The translations under genes and the position numbers were made by a program. A model generated the notes under the pieces. The model searched no databases. It was not told where the DNA came from and saw only the letters and a program-made list of their open reading frames with translations. A stretch of 38,230 nucleotides of DNA, taken from Fulvivirga sp. M361 (GTDB lineage Bacteria > Bacteroidota > Bacteroidia > Cytophagales > Cyclobacteriaceae). Location of the stretch: assembly GCF_007097395.1 (NCBI RefSeq), contig NZ_VKDC01000007.1:326810-365039 (forward strand). Reading direction: 5' to 3'. Positions 32,186-38,230 of this stretch are shown here, piece after piece (within the stretch, counting starts at the first letter, position 1; every line of letters begins with the position of its first letter).

Positions 32186-35100
32186 AACCTGACCTCCTGA
32201 CCTTCTTACGGATACCCCATCGAATAAAGTACAATGCTACATTGTTAGTCTTGTTTTTTACTTATGGAGCTTTCACGACTGTCAAAGCAACAACCGATAT
32301 TGAGCTGCTCCATTCACGACTGGCCATTGGGAATAGATATTATAGTCATGTGGATGTGGATAGCATGAAAAATCTGTTACAGCATGATGTCTTTACCTTA
32401 CGAGCAGATAACTCGTCTTTATGGCCTTCTGGTACAGAAGACCCCGGGATGAGTAACATTACTTCTGGTCTTCATACCCTGATGACTAGTGCAAAATCAG
32501 GTGTAGTTACCCATACATATACTGAGTTTTCAGACGCCACAAGCTATGATTATGCAGAACGGAGCATAAATAGGCAGGAGAACGCTATCTATAGCCCCGG
32601 AGCAGTTGCGCTGACAAGTAGTTCTTCCCCCCCTTCATCACAAACGTTACGTATTTTGGCCCCTTTGGCATCAGGGCAGGCTTCCTCCCAATATTTTCCG
32701 ATCCAGCATGGGTTTGACGGTCCCCCTACCTGGGATGCTACAGCTCAAATGCCAACAGGTGGTAGTGGCGGTAGCGATGTGCCCGGATATAGCAATCGTA
32801 CGGGGTATATTGATTTTGGTCCCGATTATGCAGACCTGCGTATTACTTCTACCTGGACACAATATCGTCCTAACAGCCAGGGAGATCAAACTCCTTATGC
32901 ATTGGTCTGGTGGGATGATGACAACGATGATGTCAATGATAATGGTGTGGTTACTACTGCGATCAATTTTAATACGGCCCAGGGGTTAGCAAATGTTGGA
33001 TCACTTCTATGGGTTCAGGATACGGATCACAGCAACGCACCCATTACCCCTCTGAGGCGCTACCTGGTGCTGCGGTCCGCAGACCCGATGGGTTGGAGGG
33101 CACGGGAATATGCCATAGTAGGTTACAGTGCAACGGATGAAGGTAATGTGCCGGATCAACTGGAGCTCCAGGCACTCCGAGATCTGTATGAGGATACTAA
33201 CGGAGCCAGTTGGACGAATAATACAGGCTGGCCTTCTACTCCAACGGAATGGGATGCGATCACTTCGCTCGCCCAGGTGAGTAACTGGCATGGCGTACAA
33301 ATAGAAGGTGGCGATGTGACAGGCCTGTTACTGTCCGGTAATAATCTGGTGGGTGCGTTGCCTTCCGGTTTATCCGCAATGGCGGGACTAAGAGAATTAC
33401 AGCTTCATAACAATACATTAAGTGGTCGTTTACCTTCACTAAGTAACCTGACTGAGCTGAAGAAACTACGTTTGGAAGGAGGGAATAACCAGCTGTCCGG
33501 CCCATTACCTGAGGGTCTGGATAACTTAGCCAAGCTGACCAGCTTCCAGGTGTCCGGTAACAATTTTACCGGTACTATTCCAGCTTCTTTTAACGCCTTA
33601 TCCTTGTTAAGTTATTTGGGGTTGGAGGATAATGCATTCACGGGGCTTACAGACTTTACCGCTCACCCTAATGCCACGAATTTGCAGTTGCATGTGGCCA
33701 ACAACTACATTCCACAGTCGGATATTGACGCTAATACCACAGGTACGTTCCATACATTTGTATACTCCCCTCAGAAGTCCATACCTGTCAACCAGGGGTC
33801 TGTATTGGATCAGGTTGAAATAACGGCCTTGAGAGACTTGTACGAGTCTACAGATGGTGCGAGTTGGACGAATGATACCGGTTGGCCCTCAACCTCGGTG
33901 GCATGGGATGCGATTACCTCAACAGATCAGATAATTAATTGGCATGGTGTAACTATTGAGGGAGGTGATGTGGTTGAACTCAGTCTGTCACACAATACTA
34001 TGGAGGGAGAACTTCCGGTGGGTATATTTTCGTTGTCAGGTTTACGTAAGTTAGATGTAGGAGTAAATAATTTGAGTGGCGATTTATCGCAAGTTGATTT
34101 GAGTGATTTAACGGAGTTGTTTCATCTTTCTCTTCAGTTTAATCGATTCATTGGTGATGTGCCGGTAAGTCTGACTACATTGCCAAAGCTTACAGTACTC
34201 AGTATTTCAAATAATTTATTTCGTTCTTTTCCTGATTTTACAGGTCACCCGCGTTCATCCAGCCTTCAGATAAACATCTTCAATAACTACATTCCACCAT
34301 CTGACATTGCATTGAATATGCCAGGTGGTTCACACCCTTACCTTTCGTTCAACTATTCCACTCAATATATTTGGGACCGGGTGGACGATTCTGCTGAAAT
34401 AGCTTTTCTTCGTACACTTTATGAGAATACGGGAGGATTAAACTGGACGAATAATACAGGGTGGCCCTCTATCCCATTGGAATGGGATGGAATTACCGCT
34501 TTAGACCAGGTGAGCGATTGGTATGGCATCAAAACCGAAGGTGGTGATGTGATTGAGTTGAGCCTGCCAAATAATAATATGGAGGGAGAGATGCCATTGA
34601 GTTTGTCTTCCATGACGGGTTTGCGCAAGTTAGCTGTGGGGGCAAATAAGCTTGAGGGAAGTTTTCCCTCACTGGAGCATTTAGTGGAATTAGTTTTGGT
34701 ATCTATCGGTAACAATCGTTTTGAAGGTCCCTTACCTTCTGAGCTTGGTAATTTAACCAAGTTATCTCAGTTCTACCTCCCATCGAATCGTTTTACAGGT
34801 GATATTCCGGCGAGTTTGACCACTTTGCCTAAGCTTAATGTATTGATTGCGTCTAACAATTTGTTTCGTTCTTTTCCTGATTTTACGGGCCACCCGCGTT
34901 CTTCCATCTTTCAGATACATATCTTGAACAATTACATTCCAGCTTCTGATATTACGTTGAATATGCCCGGTGGCTCACATCCATATCAGACGTTCAACTA
35001 TGCCCCCCAGTATATTTGGGACCGGGTAGACGATTCTACTGAAATAGCTTTTCTTCGTGCACTTTATGAGAATACGGGAGGTGCAAATTGGGCAAATAGT

Positions 35101-38100
35101 ACAGGGTGGCCTTCCACTTCAATGGCATGGGATGGGATTACCACTTTAGATCAGGTTAAAGACTGGTACGGGATCAAAGTGGAAGGGGGCGATGTAATTG
35201 AGCTGAGTCTGTCGCACAATAACCTGGAAGGAGTAGTGCCTTCAAGTATGTCTTCCATGACAGGGTTGCGCAAGTTGATCCTGGAGGTGAATAAGCTTCA
35301 AGGAAACTTTCCTTCGTTGGAGCATTTAGTGGAATTAATTTTCGTATCTATCGGTAATAATCGTTTCGAAGGGCCTTTACCTTCTGAACTTGGTAACTTA
35401 ACCAAGTTATCCCAGTTCTATCTCCCATCGAATCGTTTCACAGGTGCCGTGCCTGAGAGTTTAACTACTTTGCCCAAGTTGAATGTATTGATTGCTTCGA
35501 ACAATCTGTTTAATTCCTTCCCCGATTTTAGAAATCACCCTCTCGCGTCTGCTCTTCAGCTCTGTCTTATCAATAACTATATTTCAGCTTCTGATATTGC
35601 ATTGAATATGCCCGGCGGATCACACCCTTACCATACCTTTCACTATATTCCACAAAAAATATTGAATGGCGCTGTGATTGATGAGTTGGAAATTCAGGCG
35701 CTTCGTGATCTTTATGAAGGCACCAGTGGAGCGAACTGGGCCGATAATACAGGATGGCCGGCTACGGCAGCAGCATGGGATGCTATTACTTCAGTGGATC
35801 AGTTGATTAGCTGGTATGGGATTACGGTAGAAAACGGTGACCTGTCTGAAATTGCCTTGGACGATAATAGTGTTACAGGCTCTATTCCATTATCTCTTGA
35901 GGCTTTGTCATTGAAAAAATTGTTTTTATCGGGCAACCAAATCTCAGGAGAGATTCCCGGTTTTCTTTTTCAACTACCTACGTTGGTCCAATTGTCCCTG
36001 ACGGATAACCAGTTTACCGGAGCTTTACCCAATACCCTTAACTTGCCCTGGATAGAATATATTGACATAGGCAGTAACAGGCTGTCAGGAGAAGTCCCGT
36101 CATCCATTTCCACACTGGGCAGGCTCAAAAGGCTTACATTAAATTCGAATAACTTTGAAGGTGATTTCCCACCGTTTGATTTGGCCGGGCAGGTGTATGA
36201 TATGAATATTGCTGATAATCAATTCACCTCTATTCCTTATTTCGAACGTGTGGATGAATTGCGTGTTCAGGGCAACCTACTCACTTTTGAAAGCCTGGAG
36301 ACCCAACTGGCTGGCGGAACACCCCCAAGAGTTTTTTCCTATGCTCCACAAAACAACCCTGTTCCTGTGATAAATATAGGGTTGGGAAGTAATGTGCCTG
36401 TCGTTAATGACCGTTCCGGAGGCTCTAATACGACTTACCAATGGCAACAATGGAATGGAACCGCCTGGGCAGCGATTTCCGGAGCTGTCCAGGAAGACCT
36501 TACCCTTACAGGAGTGGACCAAACGTTCATAGGGAACAAATACCGTTGTGAGATGAACAACACGTTGCTCACAGGGATGACCATTTATTCCTCAGAATTC
36601 GAAGTGACACAAATTTTTGATGGTATCCCTGAAAACTACCAGGTCAAACCCATGCACAATGGTAACATCACTTCTATGCAATGGCGCACTACAGCGCCGG
36701 TAGATACGGAAGCATCAGATTTTGAAGGGATCTACCTGTTTGACTATGACGATAAATATCAACTGACTCAGGCCCTCTGGGGAGAAGCCACACTCACAGG
36801 AGGGGTAAATATAAATAGCAATCGCTACCGTGTTACCGGGCTGGAGTACGACCCTAATGGCAACATTAATGCACTTAAGCGCTATGACGAAAAGGGTCAC
36901 TTTAAGCATAATTTCAAGTATCATTATACATCGAACACGAACCAGTTAGATCGTGTAGAGCAACGCGTCAGCGGTACGGATTATGCCAATTACCATTACA
37001 ACAAAATCGGCCAGTTGAATGAAGAATTGAGCGAAGACGGTAAGGACAAATACGTCGAGTATGACGTAACTGGAAAAGTGGTGGCTGTTTATGCAGAAGG
37101 CACCGTTGACTCCGTGACTAAAGAGGCAACCTTTGTAGAAAATAGTAAAAAAGTAAGTTATACCTACGATGATCGTGGGTTCCGGCTTACCTCTAAAAAC
37201 CATGACACGGGCATTACCACCTGGTACATCCGTGATGCCTCGGGAAATGTGATGAGCATCTTTGAAGAAAAAGAAGCCACTGCCGGTAACCTCGTGCAAA
37301 AAGAAGTACCGGTGTACGGATCAGGTAAAATAGGCACCTATTATGCCGACCAGGACGGCTCGATGGCCTATGAAATGACAGATCATTTAGGGAATGTACG
37401 AGCAGTGGTAAGCCGGCGTAACGTGACGTTTGAAGCTACCATGGAAGACTCAGGCCTGGCTGATTTTACAAACCCCAGGGTAGAAGAGATGCAATACTTT
37501 CAAAACCTGGAGACTACTGAATTGACCAATGCCGGTCCGTTCCTTAATCATACCGCCGGAGGAGACATAGTGGCCTATCTTACCGGAGATGGAAACCGTA
37601 TTATAGGACCCGCTACCACATTGAAAGTGAAGGAAGGGATGAAGATTAATACAAAAGTATACGCCAAATACGAAAAGCAGAGCAGTTACGCTTCTCCATT
37701 AGGGATCCCCTTTTTAGCGGACCTGTTAGGGAGTACTTATGTTGGTCAGAATGGTCGTGAGGTGGTTTCAGAACTCTCAGATCTATTTGAAGGAGCATTG
37801 ACAGGGTTTGCCAACACAGGGGCAGAGAACACCAGACCATTGGCTTTTCTGAACATCATTTACTTTGATGAACAGTTTACCATGTTAGATGCTCAAAAGG
37901 TACAGATAACTTCCGAGTCAGGTTTTGCTACCGGGCAGGAAAGTACGGTGAAGTTTGATTCCATTAAAAAGGACATAACTATTAGTTCTTCTGGTTATAT
38001 TTATGCCTACGTTTCTAACCATACTCCCGGAAGCAAGGTGTATTTTGATGATTTATCGGTGACATTGACAGAAGACATCGTGACGCAAGCCACAGACTAC

Positions 38101-38230
38101 TATGCAGGCGGCTCGGTCGCGAGAAGGGCCAATACACCGAATAGTTATTTTGAATCACCCACTGATACAGTAAAAAGGAACTTCGGACAATATTACCGCT
38201 GGGGTTTTCAGGGACAGTTTGCAGAAGAGG
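32182..38230 (+). CDS. Giant exported LRR-RHS protein 3 (second half of YD shell; truncated by window end)
   Basis: At least 2016 residues; the frame is open to the window end. ATG at 32182 overlaps the previous stop (ATGA). Residues ~15-36 are a hydrophobic signal. Residues ~37-320 are strand-rich and unrecognised (YIDFGPDYADLRITSTWTQY, WWDDDNDDVNDNG). Residues ~327-1395 hold five leucine-rich-repeat modules, each starting like LRDLYEDTNGASWTNNTGWP and continuing with plant-type LRRs (SGNNLVGALPSGL). An Ig-like segment follows (~1396-1480, YQWQQWNGTAW). From ~1482 RHS sequence resumes: MHNGNITSMQWRTT, FDYDDKYQLTQALWG, YDPNGNINALKRYDEKGHF, YTYDDRGFRLTSKNHDTG, YEMTDHLGNVRAVVS. The last residues, YYRWGFQGQFAEE, open the RHS-associated core. 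Any C-terminal toxin and immunity gene lie beyond the window. Confidence 0.95.
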   Translation, partial: MKPDLLTFLRIPHRIKYNATLLVLFFTYGAFTTVKATTDIELLHSRLAIGNRYYSHVDVDSMKNLLQHDVFTLRADNSSLWPSGTEDPGMSNITSGLHTLMTSAKSGVVTHTYTEFSDATSYDYAERSINRQENAIYSPGAVALTSSSSPPSSQTLRILAPLASGQASSQYFPIQHGFDGPPTWDATAQMPTGGSGGSDVPGYSNRTGYIDFGPDYADLRITSTWTQYRPNSQGDQTPYALVWWDDDNDDVNDNGVVTTAINFNTAQGLANVGSLLWVQDTDHSNAPITPLRRYLVLRSADPMGWRAREYAIVGYSATDEGNVPDQLELQALRDLYEDTNGASWTNNTGWPSTPTEWDAITSLAQVSNWHGVQIEGGDVTGLLLSGNNLVGALPSGLSAMAGLRELQLHNNTLSGRLPSLSNLTELKKLRLEGGNNQLSGPLPEGLDNLAKLTSFQVSGNNFTGTIPASFNALSLLSYLGLEDNAFTGLTDFTAHPNATNLQLHVANNYIPQSDIDANTTGTFHTFVYSPQKSIPVNQGSVLDQVEITALRDLYESTDGASWTNDTGWPSTSVAWDAITSTDQIINWHGVTIEGGDVVELSLSHNTMEGELPVGIFSLSGLRKLDVGVNNLSGDLSQVDLSDLTELFHLSLQFNRFIGDVPVSLTTLPKLTVLSISNNLFRSFPDFTGHPRSSSLQINIFNNYIPPSDIALNMPGGSHPYLSFNYSTQYIWDRVDDSAEIAFLRTLYENTGGLNWTNNTGWPSIPLEWDGITALDQVSDWYGIKTEGGDVIELSLPNNNMEGEMPLSLSSMTGLRKLAVGANKLEGSFPSLEHLVELVLVSIGNNRFEGPLPSELGNLTKLSQFYLPSNRFTGDIPASLTTLPKLNVLIASNNLFRSFPDFTGHPRSSIFQIHILNNYIPASDITLNMPGGSHPYQTFNYAPQYIWDRVDDSTEIAFLRALYENTGGANWANSTGWPSTSMAWDGITTLDQVKDWYGIKVEGGDVIELSLSHNNLEGVVPSSMSSMTGLRKLILEVNKLQGNFPSLEHLVELIFVSIGNNRFEGPLPSELGNLTKLSQFYLPSNRFTGAVPESLTTLPKLNVLIASNNLFNSFPDFRNHPLASALQLCLINNYISASDIALNMPGGSHPYHTFHYIPQKILNGAVIDELEIQALRDLYEGTSGANWADNTGWPATAAAWDAITSVDQLISWYGITVENGDLSEIALDDNSVTGSIPLSLEALSLKKLFLSGNQISGEIPGFLFQLPTLVQLSLTDNQFTGALPNTLNLPWIEYIDIGSNRLSGEVPSSISTLGRLKRLTLNSNNFEGDFPPFDLAGQVYDMNIADNQFTSIPYFERVDELRVQGNLLTFESLETQLAGGTPPRVFSYAPQNNPVPVINIGLGSNVPVVNDRSGGSNTTYQWQQWNGTAWAAISGAVQEDLTLTGVDQTFIGNKYRCEMNNTLLTGMTIYSSEFEVTQIFDGIPENYQVKPMHNGNITSMQWRTTAPVDTEASDFEGIYLFDYDDKYQLTQALWGEATLTGGVNINSNRYRVTGLEYDPNGNINALKRYDEKGHFKHNFKYHYTSNTNQLDRVEQRVSGTDYANYHYNKIGQLNEELSEDGKDKYVEYDVTGKVVAVYAEGTVDSVTKEATFVENSKKVSYTYDDRGFRLTSKNHDTGITTWYIRDASGNVMSIFEEKEATAGNLVQKEVPVYGSGKIGTYYADQDGSMAYEMTDHLGNVRAVVSRRNVTFEATMEDSGLADFTNPRVEEMQYFQNLETTELTNAGPFLNHTAGGDIVAYLTGDGNRIIGPATTLKVKEGMKINTKVYAKYEKQSSYASPLGIPFLADLLGSTYVGQNGREVVSELSDLFEGALTGFANTGAENTRPLAFLNIIYFDEQFTMLDAQKVQITSESGFATGQESTVKFDSIKKDITISSSGYIYAYVSNHTPGSKVYFDDLSVTLTEDIVTQATDYYAGGSVARRANTPNSYFESPTDTVKRNFGQYYRWGFQGQFAEE
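33160..36366 (+). repeat. Array of five ~580-655 bp leucine-rich-repeat modules
   Basis: Modules begin at 33160, 33814, 34393, 35038 and 35686. Each encodes a cap (LYE-T-GA-WTNNTGWPS, then WDGIT and WYGI, EGGDV) plus several LRRs, and modules 1-4 end in an NNYI-like loop before the next cap. Modules 3 and 4 are near identical in DNA over long stretches, for example around 34680-34800 and 35328-35448, and share in-frame junctions reading YIWDRVDDS. This points to recent duplication and possible copy-number change by recombination. The fifth module is the most diverged. Confidence 0.9.

Noticed and set aside
33160-36366. Regular long repeats that might suggest a CRISPR or tandem satellite
   Set aside because: The units are ~0.6 kb, in frame, and encode leucine-rich repeats; there are no short identical repeats with unique spacers.
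32671-37840. Many short frames on both strands within the right-hand 6 kb
   Set aside because: They are shadows of the single open frame that runs from 32182 to the window end, whose translation shows continuous LRR and RHS motifs.
21794-38230. A classic ABC (Tc) toxin complex
   Set aside because: SpvB-like and YD-repeat parts resemble TcB and TcC, but no TcA pore subunit is present and the proteins carry their own export signals, so the Tc label is not supported.

Overview
The window reads as chromosomal DNA of a Bacteroidota bacterium, most likely of the Cytophagales type. The evidence is the SusC/SusD pair, lipoprotein signals ending in Cys followed by acidic residues, TAnnTTTG-type -7 promoter elements, A-rich leaders with little Shine-Dalgarno sequence, and a Bacteroidota-style RHS/YD-repeat cluster. 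No rRNA, tRNA, insertion sequence or CRISPR array was seen.

Left edge (1-1960): an intergenic inverted repeat, a minus-strand gene for a stand-alone IF-2 N-terminal-domain protein with a long charged tail, about 600 bp of mostly empty DNA, and a plus-strand cold-shock gene with a strong terminator.

Centre (1962-21290): a minus-strand polysaccharide utilization locus (PUL) read right to left. A GntR/UTRA regulator and a coupled propeller-like lipoprotein come first. Next is a promoter covered by a 36-bp palindrome, then a tight run of ten genes: surface lipoprotein, SusC, SusD, mannose-6-phosphate isomerase-like protein, sugar-porter MFS transporter, ROK kinase, an unassigned (alpha/alpha)6 glycosidase lipoprotein, a GH92 alpha-mannosidase fused to an SGNH esterase, and two more propeller-like lipoproteins. 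The logic is surface capture, periplasmic trimming and deacylation of a mannose-containing glycan, import of the free sugar, phosphorylation, and isomerization to fructose-6-phosphate. The palindrome shares a 15-nt core with a site upstream of the gntR gene, so I propose it as the operator of this GntR protein.

Right part (21794-38230, running off the edge): a plus-strand cluster starting with a Skp/OmpH-like periplasmic chaperone and a small lipoprotein, then three giant exported proteins of 1971, 1064 and at least 2016 residues. Together they look like an RHS/YD-repeat shell split over separate chains. The second protein carries the first part of the YD region and stops where single-chain Bacteroidota RHS proteins would continue. 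The third starts with its own signal peptide, carries five leucine-rich-repeat modules, and then resumes the RHS sequence. The window ends inside the conserved motif that opens the RHS core, so any C-terminal toxin and immunity gene lie outside. This split, LRR-bearing RHS system with an adjacent chaperone is the most unusual content of the window.
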